DNA of 32,772 nt from Anaeromyces robustus (Eukaryota > Neocallimastigomycota > Neocallimastigomycetes > Neocallimastigales > Neocallimastigaceae): contig MCFG01000369.1 in NCBI GenBank assembly GCA_002104895.1, positions 35,001 through 67,772 on the forward strand, read 5' to 3'. Under the pieces are notes generated by a model. The model ran no database searches. It was not told where the DNA came from and worked only from the letters and a program-made list of their open reading frames with translations. This document shows, piece by piece, positions 1 through 10,907 of this stretch. The position numbers were made by a program, and so were the translations under genes. Each line of letters opens with the position of its first letter. The first letter of the stretch is position 1.

Positions 1-320
1 TTACATTTAAATTTTATAATAAAAAAATATATATATATGTATAAAATTTATTTCTTTCTTTTTTCATTTTACATATTTATATGTTAAAAATATTAAATAA
101 ATAAAAAATATGATAATATGTAATGATGTAATGATGTAAATATGTAATGTTTTTTATATTACAAACTATTTAAAATATATATATATAATTTCAATAAATA
201 AAATATTAATAAATTGATTTATTAACTAATTGAAAAAAAATATTCTTTTCAATCAAGTTTATATAATTTAATATTTAAATATTTATTATTTTATTCTTAT
301 ATTTTCTATTCTATTTTATT
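1..320. other. Low-complexity spacer downstream of the Cys-rich gene
   Basis: A/T-only style spacer with short TA runs and A tracts. It presumably contains the 3' untranslated region of the minus-strand gene that ends at 321. No coding region, RNA gene or clear repeat was seen. Confidence 0.6.
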
Positions 321-1067
321 TTAATTTAAAAATAATAATAATAAGATATTAAAAATAATTAATATATTATTATTTTTTGTTATAGATATAATTGCATCAG
401 AACTAATAGACTTACTGGTAGCATCTTTTATAAGAGAAATACAATTTTTAGATTTTAATTCTTCTAATATTGATTTATAAGATTCTAATGTTTTTCTTGA
501 AGTTGATGTTACAGATTTTTCTTCTAATTCATTTATATTATTTAAAGCATTATTTAAATAATCTGTAAGACCTTTTATGCATTGTCTTGATTTACAAGTA
601 TTCGAAATAATATTCTTATTTCCTCTTATACTTAGACCTTTAAGTGTTGCCTCAGGTGCTGGACATATTTCTCCATCATCATTTGTTGTACAATAATAAT
701 TAATTCCAACTTTAGCAGTTTCCACAGCCACTGGACTAAATTTATTTATTACTGTACTATCATTTTTACAATTTGGTAAATATGAAAATGGATCTTTATA
801 AAAATTTTGACATTTTTCAGAATTAACTGTTGAGCATATTTCTTTATAATTACTAAAATATATTTTAAGATGATAGGGTGAACATTCACTAAATTCAATG
901 GATAAATTTAAATCATTCTTACATTCATCACTTACATTATTAAAATCACTATTTACATAATATTTTAAAAAATCATGATTCAAAGGATTTAAAGGATTTA
1001 TAGAATTTATAACATAGGAATAGGTATAAGAAATAGTAATAATTATTAAAATTAATATTTCAATCAT
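321..1067 (-). CDS. Secreted Cys-rich protein, probably GPI-anchored
   Basis: Single-exon gene of 248 residues. The N-terminus is a clear signal peptide (MIEILILIIITISYTYSY, about residues 1-18). The mature part carries ten cysteines, including the spaced motifs SDECKNDL, FSECSP, KEICSTV, SEKCQNFYKDP, LPNCKND, YYCTTND, GEICPAP and NTCKSRQC. The C-terminus is a hydrophobic run (ILIIFNILLLLFLN) after a small-residue and Asn stretch, typical of a GPI-anchor signal. I recall this Cys pattern as a recurrent uncharacterised secreted or cell-wall family in anaerobic gut fungi, but I know of no function. The even cysteine count suggests extracellular disulfides. The start is the first ATG and directly opens the signal peptide. 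Composition is clearly less A+T extreme than the flanks, which supports real coding. The neighbours are repeat spacers, so context gives no hint of role. Confidence 0.88.
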   Translation of the reverse strand: MIEILILIIITISYTYSYVINSINPLNPLNHDFLKYYVNSDFNNVSDECKNDLNLSIEFSECSPYHLKIYFSNYKEICSTVNSEKCQNFYKDPFSYLPNCKNDSTVINKFSPVAVETAKVGINYYCTTNDDGEICPAPEATLKGLSIRGNKNIISNTCKSRQCIKGLTDYLNNALNNINELEEKSVTSTSRKTLESYKSILEELKSKNCISLIKDATSKSISSDAIISITKNNNILIIFNILLLLFLN

Positions 1068-2611
1068 CCTTGATATTTTTTTAATATTATAATTTTTGAA
1101 ATTATTTATTTAAAGATTTTTGTTGTTTTTATTTTTATTCATTTGTTTTCTTATATATTTATTATTATATTAATCCAATTACTCATTTATTTTCAATTAA
1201 TATTATTTTTATCTTTTTTTTTTTTTTATTATTATTATATTTTTTTTATCCAAAAATTTAATTATGTTGATACATTAATCCCTTTTTATATTGATTTTTT
1301 TTTATTATTATTATTTTTTTTTTTTGTAATTTATTTTTATTTATTATTATTATTATTTTTAAAAAAACATTTTTATACATAATATATTATATAATTAAAT
1401 ATATATAATCAGTATATTATAATATATCATTAATATATCCATACATATTTATTCTGTTTTTATCTTCTTGGAATTTTCTTAATAAATAATTAAAATATAA
1501 ATAAAAACATAATTAAAATATAAATACTTATTGATTTATTATTTATTGATATATTTATTTATTGTTATTAAATTATTATAAATTATAATATGTAAAAAAT
1601 AAAGTTTTTTAGAAATTAAAAAATTAATTATTTTTTTAAATTGTTTTTTTTTTTTTTTTTTTTAACGTTTATTTTATTAATAATAATAATATTATTATTA
1701 TTATTATGATTTTTATTATTATTAATATTATATTTTTAATTTCCAAAAACTTAAAAATTTTTTTTAAATTAAAAGTAAAATATTTTTTAAAAACAATATA
1801 ACAAAAGTCTCTATAGAGAAATAAACTTTCATTTGATATAAAATAATTAACTGTCACAAAATAGTTAAAATTATAGTAAATTGCTAATATATAAATAATA
1901 AATATAATTTTTATATTAATTGTTTTAATTTTGTTTTTACTAATTAAAAGTAAATTAAACATTAAAAAAAAAAAAAAAAGCTTCCATAGCATTTTAAATT
2001 ATTAATTATGTATATAAAATGTCACTAAAAAATATAAAAAGTATTAAAATATTTGAAAGATTATAATATTCATTATTATTCCATAAAATCTACTAAATTC
2101 CATACCTCAAAAAATATATAAGCATATTACTTTTAATTAAAAATTTTTAAAAAAGAAACATCTTATTCAACTTTTAGAACTTTTAAACTTTATAAATTAA
2201 TATTTAGCTATTATTAAGGAATTATTTGTGAAACATTTATTATTCAACGTTCTTAAATAATACTTAGAACAAATACTATATATATACATATATAAATTTT
2301 ACTTAATACACAAATTATATTATATATTATTTATTCTTACTATTGAATGATAATTTAATATAGTTATTTTATTAGTTTTAGTTAATAAGTTATAAAATTA
2401 GTTAATTGACTTCTTAATTAATTAACCTTGTATTAATTAATTAGATTAACTAAGTTAATTAATTATTTCTTTATTTCTTCATTCATTTATTAATTTAGAT
2501 TTATTATAATTAATTAAAATATATATATATATTTTTTTTGATTTAGTTAATTATTCATATTCATTTATTCATATATTATTTATATAATACAATAATAAAA
2601 ACTTTTATTTT
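1068..2611. other. A+T-rich intergenic spacer
   Basis: No convincing gene. The stretch holds T tracts (about 1217-1227, 1644-1662), ATT-type runs and a TTAATTAA-rich block near 2395-2520. Two open stretches (1143-1382 plus and 1669-1992 minus) are almost only Ile, Leu, Phe, Asn, Lys and Tyr and read as translated low complexity. The first few hundred bases would contain the promoter of the minus-strand Cys-rich gene, but no discrete element can be called. Confidence 0.5.
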
Positions 2612-2890
2612 TTTTCCAATTCAAATCCATATTAAACGTTATTTTTAAATTATTTTTTTCTTACCAATTTCAAATCCATATTAAACGTTATTTTTAAATT
2701 ATTTTTTTCTTACCAATTTCAATTCTATATTAAACGTTATTTTTAATTATTTTTTCTTACCAATTTCAAATTCATATTAAACGTTATTTTTAAATTATTT
2801 TTTTCTACTAATTTCAAATCTATATTAAACGTTATTTTTAAATTATTTTTTTCTACTAATTTCAAATCTATATTAAACGTTATTTCAATA
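2612..2890. repeat. Minisatellite, ~48-bp unit, six copies
   Basis: The phrase ATTAAACGTTATTT recurs at about 2631, 2680, 2729, 2776, 2824 and 2872, giving periods of 49, 49, 47, 48 and 48 bases. Each unit also carries an AATTTCAAATC-type segment before it and an AAATTATTTTTTTCT-type segment after it. Units differ by a few substitutions and single-base length changes, so the array is not brand new. It is non-coding. Confidence 0.92.
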
Positions 2891-3777
2891 TTCACATATA
2901 ACTGCAATTATATAATTATTATTTATAATAAAATTTTATCATATTATGAATAATAACATATAAAATGACGAAATATTAAGTACTATTAATATAATATATA
3001 TACATTAAACATTAAACTAATAATAAAATAAATAAAGTATTATAAATACATTATATTATCAATAATATATGGAAATTTGATTTTCCTTTTATACTTATCT
3101 TTAAATTATTAATAACATCTAATATTCAAAAAATAAAAATAAATAACTCTAAAAGAAAAACTTTATTAATTATTAGTAAACTTTTTTCCTAATAATTATT
3201 TTAACATATTATAATAATTACACTTTTTAATAAGTAAAATAAAAAAAAAAAGTATTTAGCTTATATTCCAATTTTAAATATATATATTAAATGTTATTAA
3301 CGATTCATATAATAACCACAATTATATAATTATATTATTTTTATATTATAAATTTTATTATATAATTAAGTTTTATAAGAAAAAAAAATCATACTCATTA
3401 ATAGATATTAAAAATATTAAAATAATATAATATAAAATACTTTTATTTGTAACAGACAATCAATAATGAATTAATACTTTTTTTCTCTTTTATTAATATT
3501 CAATATTTAAAAATAGATAAAAAATAATAAAAATTTTACCAAAATTGGATGTTATTCTTAGATCATTTAATATAAAAAATTTTTTTCATATTATAATAAT
3601 TTAATTTATGTCTTAAACAACGAAAAGTCTTTTATGTATATTATAAATGTATAAACAAAAAAAATTTTTTTTAATGAAAAAATAAAATATTCATTAATAA
3701 TTTATCTACAATACTAAAATTTTAATATAAGTTATTTTATATTTAAATCCTTTTTTTTTTTTTTTTTTTCAATAAAA
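2891..3777. other. Spacer upstream of the rhodanese gene; possible diverged duplication
   Basis: No gene. Two stretches, about 2881-3230 and 3265-3600, share an ordered set of phrases: an ACG-containing TTATT start, CAATTATATAATTAT near the front, and CATATTATAATAATT near the end. They may be old copies of one another. A T tract at about 3751-3769 sits just upstream of the ATG at 3778 and may be part of the promoter or leader. Confidence 0.35.
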
Positions 3778-5156
3778 ATGAAATATAAATATAGATTTAT
3801 TACAACTCTAAGTCTATTTTTGTTTTTATCTTTATCATGTTTTTATTTATATAGAAAAAATAAAGAAAATAATATTATAAATCCTAATAATCTTAACGAT
3901 AGCAATAATATAGAAAATAATATAATTAATATCAATAACGATACCAATAATAATAATAATATAAATATTAATAACAATCACAATAATAATATAAACAACA
4001 ATAATATGGGTAACGTAATAAAAGGAATAACAGATGAAGATAGAATTTCTGTCGAAGTAATTTAATGAAAAAGAAAATAATTCTAATTTTAATTTTATAA
4101 TTTTAATTTTGTATTAAAACATAATTTCTAATAATCAAAATTTTCTTTTATATATATATGATCTATATAAAATATATTAATTTTATTTATAATAATTTTA
4201 TAAGGAATATAATGAAATATTAAAAGCAAATACACCACATATTCTTATTGATGTAAGACCAGAAACTGCCTTTAGTAGAGGTTCACTACCAAATGCTATA
4301 AGTTAGTAATTAATTTCTCTCATACTAATAAATACTTTAAATTTAAATAATGATATATATTATTAATAATATATATCATTATTAATGTATATATATTCAT
4401 TCTCTTATTTCAAATAATAATAATAATAATTAATATATTCATTCTCGAATTTCAAATAATAATAATAATAATTAATATATTCATTCTCGAATTTCAAATA
4501 ATAATAATAATAATAATTAATATATTCATTCTCGAATTTCAAATAATAATAATAATAATTAATATATTCATTCTCGTATTTCAAATAATAATAATAATAA
4601 TTAATAATAATTAATAATAATCAGATATTCCAAAAGCTCAATTAGCAGATAATGCTGATAGAATTAAAGAGCTTTTAAAGAATAAAGCTAAGGAAGTTAA
4701 TCAAGAAAAAATTCCTTGTAAGTAATAACATTAAATAAATCTAAAAAGTTAATTATATGTAATTATTATTAAAAAATAATATTAAAATTTTTTTTATAAT
4801 TCTCTAAATTATATTTTATATTTTTATGGTTAATATTAAATGAATATTCTATTTTTTATTCTCCTTTAAGTATATCTCATTTGTCGTTCAAGTTTTACTA
4901 CAAGTCTTTCAATTCCAATATTAAGAGACCAAGGTGTGTATTGAAATAGTTTTTCATTATTATTATTATTATTTTTTAATGTTATTATTTTTAATATAAA
5001 TGATTATTTGACCTTGTTTTGCTTTGTTCCGTTTTTATTTTTTTCTAAATTAAATTATTATATATATGTTTAATAATTATAGGCATAACAAGTAAAGATA
5101 TTAAAGGTGGCTTACTTGAATGGAAAAAGAAAATAGATCCAGGTTTCCCGATATAA
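3778..5156 (+). CDS. Membrane-anchored rhodanese-domain protein (MOCS3/Uba4-type domain), five exons
   Basis: Exons by eye: 3778-4056, 4205-4301, 4625-4717, 4871-4933, 5083-5156, all with GT-AG introns and compatible phases (606 coding bases, 201 residues). Residues about 8-25 form a hydrophobic signal anchor, followed by an Asn-rich linker (about 30-76). A rhodanese domain then runs to the stop. Visible motifs are ILIDVRPETAF, GSLPNAINIP, the active-site strand and loop YLICRSSFTTS with the catalytic-type Cys, and the ending DIKGGLLEWKKKIDPGFPI. The last motif and the LPNAINIP motif resemble the C-terminal sulfurtransferase domain of MOCS3/Uba4, which makes the thiocarboxylate on small sulfur carriers for tRNA thiolation and molybdopterin. 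Here the E1-like adenylyltransferase part is absent and replaced by a membrane anchor. The loop lacks the usual Gly (CRSS rather than CxxG), so activity is uncertain. Sulfur transfer at a membrane is inference. Confidence 0.85.
4346..4383. repeat. Perfect 38-bp palindrome in intron 2
   Basis: A perfect palindrome without spacer, centred between bases 4364 and 4365, with 19 bases on each side pairing exactly. It contains one G-C pair in an otherwise A/T arm (TGATATATA half). It lies near the 5' end of the second intron of the rhodanese gene and could fold as a long hairpin in the pre-mRNA. Confidence 0.85.
4390..4620. repeat. Intronic minisatellite, ~42-bp unit, five copies
   Basis: The phrase TTCATTCTC followed by G/T-variant ATTTCAAATAATAATAAT repeats at 4396, 4438, 4480, 4525 and 4567 (periods 42, 42, 45, 42). 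The 45-base unit gained one extra AAT. The array fills most of intron 2 and ends right before the acceptor CAG at 4622-4624, so the branch-point region is itself made of repeat. Confidence 0.93.
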
Positions 5157-5405
5157 ATTAGAATTGTTAAAAATTAAGTAGTTAAAAAAAAGGCATGAAG
5201 AAAACACAATACTTAAAACTAAAAACAATAAAAAAATGAATATAAAAATTCAATATTTTTTATCTGTACTTAATAATTAATATTATACAAAGAAAAATTA
5301 TTTATCTAAATTATTTAATTTTTTATTTATTAGTTTTATATATATTATTATAATAATAAATTTTGTGTAATTCTATTTAAGAATAAAATATATAAAGTAT
5401 ACTTT

Positions 5406-5447
<42 letters not shown>

Positions 5448-5655
5448 TATATATATATATATAATGAAGTAAATTAAAATAGAATAAAAAAATAAAATAA
5501 AGATAAAATAATAATCAAAAAAAAAAAAAAAAAAAAAAAAAAGTATATATATATATATATATAATGAAGTAAATTAAAATAGAATAAAAAAATAAAATAA
5601 AGATAAAATAATAATAAGTTTATAATAAATCTTTATAGTATGTTTTTTTTTTTTT

Positions 5656-5656
<1 letters not shown>
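5157..5656. repeat. Spacer with a duplicated A-tract module
   Basis: Downstream flank of the rhodanese gene. An A tract (5407-5444) plus a ~70-base segment beginning GTATATATATA and containing ATGAAGTAAATT is repeated 98 bases later, starting with the A tract at 5517-5542 and GTATATA at 5543. The two copies are nearly identical, so this is a recent tandem duplication. No coding content was seen. Confidence 0.85.
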
Positions 5657-5813
<157 letters not shown>

Positions 5814-7278
5814 AAAACAATTTTTTTTTTTGTCCTTCCACTCTAAATAAAATATTTTTTTTAATAAATACTTAATTATTGGTAAAAATAATATCATTTT
5901 AAAAAAAAAAAATTAAAAATTATATTCGCAATTCTTAAAAACTTATTTTTTTCTATTTTTTTTTTTTTTTTGTTTGTTTGTTTGTTTGTTTCTTAAATAA
6001 TTTTTAATATTTTCAATAATACTTTATATTTATTCTTTTGTTAAATAAAATTTTTTATAATAATATCTTTAAATATCATTATTTTATTTATTATTGTTTG
6101 TTGATTTTAATGATTCTTTTATTGAAAATATTTTAGTAATTCTTTTTAATAATTCCTTGAAAAATAATTTTTCGTTTCATTTGAAAGAGTTCTCATATGT
6201 TTTATTATTGTCGAAAACTTTCATGTATATTATTTTTTTCGTTTTTCAATATATAAAAATTTCTTAAATATTTGTTGAAAACACCCTTAATAACCTTAAT
6301 TCACTAATAATACTTATTGTATTTTTATACATGATTGAAATTATAATAAAAAAAAAAAAAATAAAAAAAAAATAGACTTTTAGTTTTTTTATATTTTCAA
6401 ATAAAGTATAAATAAATTCATCATTTAATATTTAAATGTAATTTAATAAATAGAAATAATAATATATAAAATATATTCCTGTACAAGTTAGAATTAGAAA
6501 CCTTCCAAGAAAAAAAAGTTTAAGGATAATTTAAAAATATTTCTATTTTAAAATATTATTATCTTTAATATAAATAGCATAATAGTATAATAATAATAAT
6601 AAATTATAAATATTTTGAATAATAGTATTTGTTCTTTTTGTAAATGACTTCTGAAATAAGAATTGGCTCTTTTGTCAATCATATTAAATAACCCTAAAGA
6701 AAATTTTATTATATAATTATTTAGATTATTCATATAGTCATTCCAATGGTTTATTATATAATATACATATATTTTCTTGTTTTTATTAATCAATTTTTTT
6801 TAAATTTCATAAATACTTTTATTATCAATTAACACAAACATTTATATTCAATTATACATTTATATTATAAATTTCTTTATTTATTATATATAATTATATT
6901 CAATTATATTAGGTATATTTATTATTAAATAATTATACTTTTTATCTAATAAAAAGTTTTAATATAATTAACTTTTGATACATATCAAATAAAAATGAGA
7001 AAATTTTAATATATAAAATATATATATTTAAAGTAATATTTATATAAAATAATATTAAAAAAATATAAAATATATAATAAAATATAATAATTAATAAAAT
7101 AAAATATATATAATAAATAATAACAATTAATAAAATATTAATAAAATATAATATATACAAAAATTTTTAGGTAAATATATAGCATTAATATATACTACAA
7201 AACTATAATAATTATAATTATAATTATAATTATAATAAATACTAAATTAATGTTCATAATATAATAATAATAATAATA
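5814..7278. other. A+T-rich spacer, no gene recognised
   Basis: T and A tracts, a short (TTTG)n run near 5970-5990 and dispersed ATA-rich sequence. A minus-strand open frame at 6548-6793 contains a less biased patch (around HWNDYMNNLNNY and KRANSYFRSHLQKEQ) but is flanked by pure low complexity and matches no family I know. It is left uncalled. Confidence 0.45.
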
Positions 7279-7432
7279 AACAATAAAATAAAAAATTAGT
7301 TTAATACTTGTAATAAATTATGAAATAGTATAATATTATTTAATATAATATATAATTACTTTTATTTATATATAAATATTCTTATAATACTATTTCATAA
7401 TTTATTACAAGTATAAAGTAAACTATATTGTT
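7279..7432. repeat. 154-bp fold-back (inverted repeat), possible MITE
   Basis: Bases 7304-7331 and 7387-7414 are perfect 28-base inverted copies (core ACTTGTAATAAATTATGA). The pairing extends outward with small indels to TAGTTT/AAACTA and AACAATA/TATTGTT at the edges, about 55 bases apart at the centre. The shape is that of a miniature inverted-repeat element or fold-back. I could not establish a target-site duplication, so transposon origin is unproven. Confidence 0.7.
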
Positions 7433-7506
7433 AATATAACCTAAAATATAAAAAAAAAGTATGAACTAAAAAAGTTTATTATAATTAATAATACATTCAT
7501 TAATTT

Positions 7507-7541
<35 letters not shown>

Positions 7542-7737
7542 AAAAATTAATTAAAAATTGACAGAATCTTCATCTGTCTTTTGTTATATCTATTTTTTTA
7601 TTTAAATGAAAACAAACTTTCTAACGGCATATTTAAAAAAAGTATAAATTATTAAAAAGTTACTATATTATCATTTATTTTATTATCTTTTATATTATTA
7701 TTATTTCATTTATTTACTATTAATTCATTTATTTACT
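7433..7737. other. Spacer with A tract and ACAGA...TCTGT hairpin motif
   Basis: A 31-base-class A tract (about 7509-7539) is followed at 7560-7578 by GACAGAATCTTCATCTGTC, which can fold as a 6-bp stem with a 7-base loop. The same 17-base core occurs at 20588-20604. No gene was seen. Confidence 0.6.
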
Positions 7738-7850
<113 letters not shown>

Positions 7851-9680
7851 CTGTTTATTTACTATTTAATATATAATTATATTATTTATTATTTATTATT
7901 TTACTATTTTATTACTATTTGTAATATTGATAATAACAATTTAAAAAAACATCATATATGTATTTAAATATAATATTATAAAATTTTTTAATAAAAAAAA
8001 TGTTAATGTTTTTATTATTAATATTAAAATTACATTACGGAAATATGTAATACATGTATAGATGATTATTATTATTATTATTATTATATATAATTTACAA
8101 CTTTTTTTTTTTTTTTCAAAGGCTATAAACAATAAAAAAAAAATTAAAACAAATATTTTTAATTTATATAAATAAAATATAATAATTAATAAAATTATAA
8201 TATTTATATTATTGTACATACCTATTATTATATATATTAATAATATGTATAATATGTATGTATATATATTTTTATTAATACAATATAATAATTAACTAAT
8301 TTATTTATTTATCTATATATATTCTTACTACATATTTATTTATTAAATTATTTATATGTGATATTTATTAATAATAAATAGAATTTGATTTTTACCATAT
8401 AATTTATGGTACATGTAAAATTAACTAATATAAATAAACTAATATAATTTATATAATAATAATAAATATATAATAAATAATGAAATAATATTTTAAAAAA
8501 AAAAATAATAAAAAATAAAAAATATATATTATATATTAATGTAATAATAAAATATAATAATAATAAATAAAAATATAAATATAAAATATAAATATAAATA
8601 TAAATGAATAAATAGGAAAAACAAACAGGTAAAAAATTGATTTTAATAAATAAAAAATAAAAAACAAAAAATAAAAAAAAAAAACGTGGTTTTAATATTG
8701 TAATAATTAAAAATACTTTTTTTTATATTAAAATCTAAAAAAGAAAAAAAAAAAAAAAAAAAAAAATAAAGTTTTAAATAATAAAAAAAATTTATAATAG
8801 ATATAATAAATATGACATCATTAAATAACTTTTAATTTCTATATTTACTTTGTCATATATTTTTCTTTTTTTTTTTTTTTCTTTCTTTTAATGATTTCTA
8901 AAAATATAAATTTTTTATTTCTTACTCATATAAAATATTTTATATATTAAAACTTTATATTTATCACAGTATTATTGATCATAGTATTATTAGTTTTTTT
9001 GAAAAAAAAAAAAAAAAAAATTGTTATCATCATATAGTTTTACTTAACAATTCTTTTTATTATTAAAATACACTTTAAATAAATAAAATTTTTTATTATT
9101 TATTTTTAAAATTTTTTTTTTATTTTATTATTATTATTATTATAGGCTCTTAATTTTTTTTTAATTATGTATGATATAAATTCAAGTATAATAGTTATTA
9201 TTAATGATTAAAAAAAGAACTTTATAAAAAAATAGATATGTAAAAAAAAAATAGAAAAAAAATATTCTATAAAAAATTTAAAATTTCTAAAAGAAAAAAA
9301 TCAATTGAAAATTAATATACTAAAATTTAAAATTTAAAAAAAAAAAAAGAAAAAGAAAAAAAAACTAAAGAAAAAATTATAAAGATTGTTAAAAAAAATT
9401 TTTTTTTACTTGTTTTAAATAAAAACATCTTAAAATTAAAAACTTCTATTTGTTTATAAATAGATCATTATTAATTATTAATTATTAGTTCTTTTTTTTT
9501 CTTTCTTTTTTTTTTTAAAAAAAAAATTAATATAAAATAAAATATTAAAAAAAAAAAAGAGAGAAAAAATTAAACGGTAGTATTATATTATTATTACAAA
9601 ATGTAAATTAAAAATTAGATGACATCAAAATTAATTTGTTTTTTTTTGTTTTTTCTTTTCTTTACTTCTTCCTATTATAT
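7851..9680. other. A+T-rich spacer downstream of the HMG-box gene
   Basis: No gene. It holds ATT runs (about 8066-8088), many A and T tracts (8102-8116, 8743-8766, 8866-8880, 9001-9020) and ATA-rich filler. The last few hundred bases should contain the 3' untranslated region of the minus-strand HMG-box gene ending at 9681. Confidence 0.5.
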
Positions 9681-10872
9681 CTATGAAGCATTAGTTTTTT
9701 GTTTTTTGGCTTCTAACCACATTTCCATTTCTATAGCATAACGTTTCTTATCTTCTTCAGATTTTTGAATATATTTAGCTTTATCTTCAGCAGATAATTC
9801 CTTCCAAGCAGCAGAAATCATCTTACTAATTGGACCTAATGAATTCTTTGGATATTTAGCGGTATATTGTGGACGAACTTCACGAAGGAAGAATAAGAAA
9901 CCAGAAGATGGATGCTTTGGTTGAGATGGATCTTTTGGAGCACGAAGTCTTCTTTTTGGGAGAGGAGTCATTGGGAATGGTGGCATTCCAACAGTTTGTG
10001 GATAACCAAGATATCCGAAACCAGCACCATCTTGGGCTTCATGTGGAGAATGACCTTGTGGAGATTGGTGAGAAAGTGGAGATTGAGCAAGTGGTAATCC
10101 AACACTAGCTGGGTTGATTTTCTTACCACGGAAGCTTTCACGTTGAGCTTTAGCTAATTTTTGAATATTATCAAAGTCCTTACGTAAACGCTTAGCTTCT
10201 TCATAAAACTTGTTCTTTTCTTCTTCTGGAAGGAATTTCCAAGCTTCACCAACACGTTTACTTACTTCAGATACAGAAATATCTGGATGTTCATTCTTAA
10301 TCTTTGGACGAGTAGTACGATTAAATAAAAGATAGGCATTTGGTGGTTGTTTAATTGGAACTGTTTGATAACCAAATGGAATTGGTGGGAAAGCATATGG
10401 ACCATATGGATAATACATGGAAGGAGAATTCATTGAATGGCCAGAATTTGATGGAGAACCATCTTGAACTGGTCTATTACTAAATCTTCTCTTCTTTCTT
10501 GTGTAATTTGGACGACGAGTATAAACATAATCTGGATGTTCACGGTCAAAGTTATTCTTTAACATTTGAGCTTGAAGAATGAAATTGTTTTTCAAGTCCT
10601 GTTTATTATTATTTAATTATTTATAGAAAATATAAAAAAAAATATTATAATTAATAATTTAAATATATATAATTAAAAATTTAATTAAACTTTAAATAAA
10701 CTGTAATATATTAATTTATAATACAATATATTTAACAATATATTATATTATATTATGTGACTAATAAAATTTATTAAATTAAATAATAAAAAATTTTTTG
10801 ATTTAAATAAACCTTATTTTATAATAAATTATAATAACTTATTTTCATTTAATAACTAAAATTAATACAACA

Positions 10873-10907
<35 letters not shown>

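Noticed and set aside
1143-1382. Open frame on the plus strand, 79 residues
   Set aside because: Made almost only of Phe, Leu, Ile and Tyr from T tracts and ATT runs; no motif and no compositional shift from the spacer.
1669-1992. Open frame on the minus strand, 107 residues, hydrophobic
   Set aside because: Low-complexity Ile/Lys/Phe/Asn translation bounded by A and T tracts. It could pass as a membrane peptide but has no family resemblance.
6548-6793. Minus-strand open frame with a less biased centre
   Set aside because: A short patch looks protein-like, but the ends are pure low complexity and no family or splice partners could be found. Possibly an old fragment.
7560-7578. tRNA anticodon-arm-like hairpin (7-base loop, GAA inside)
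   Set aside because: The invariant T before the anticodon is missing and no D-arm, T-arm or acceptor stem is present around it.
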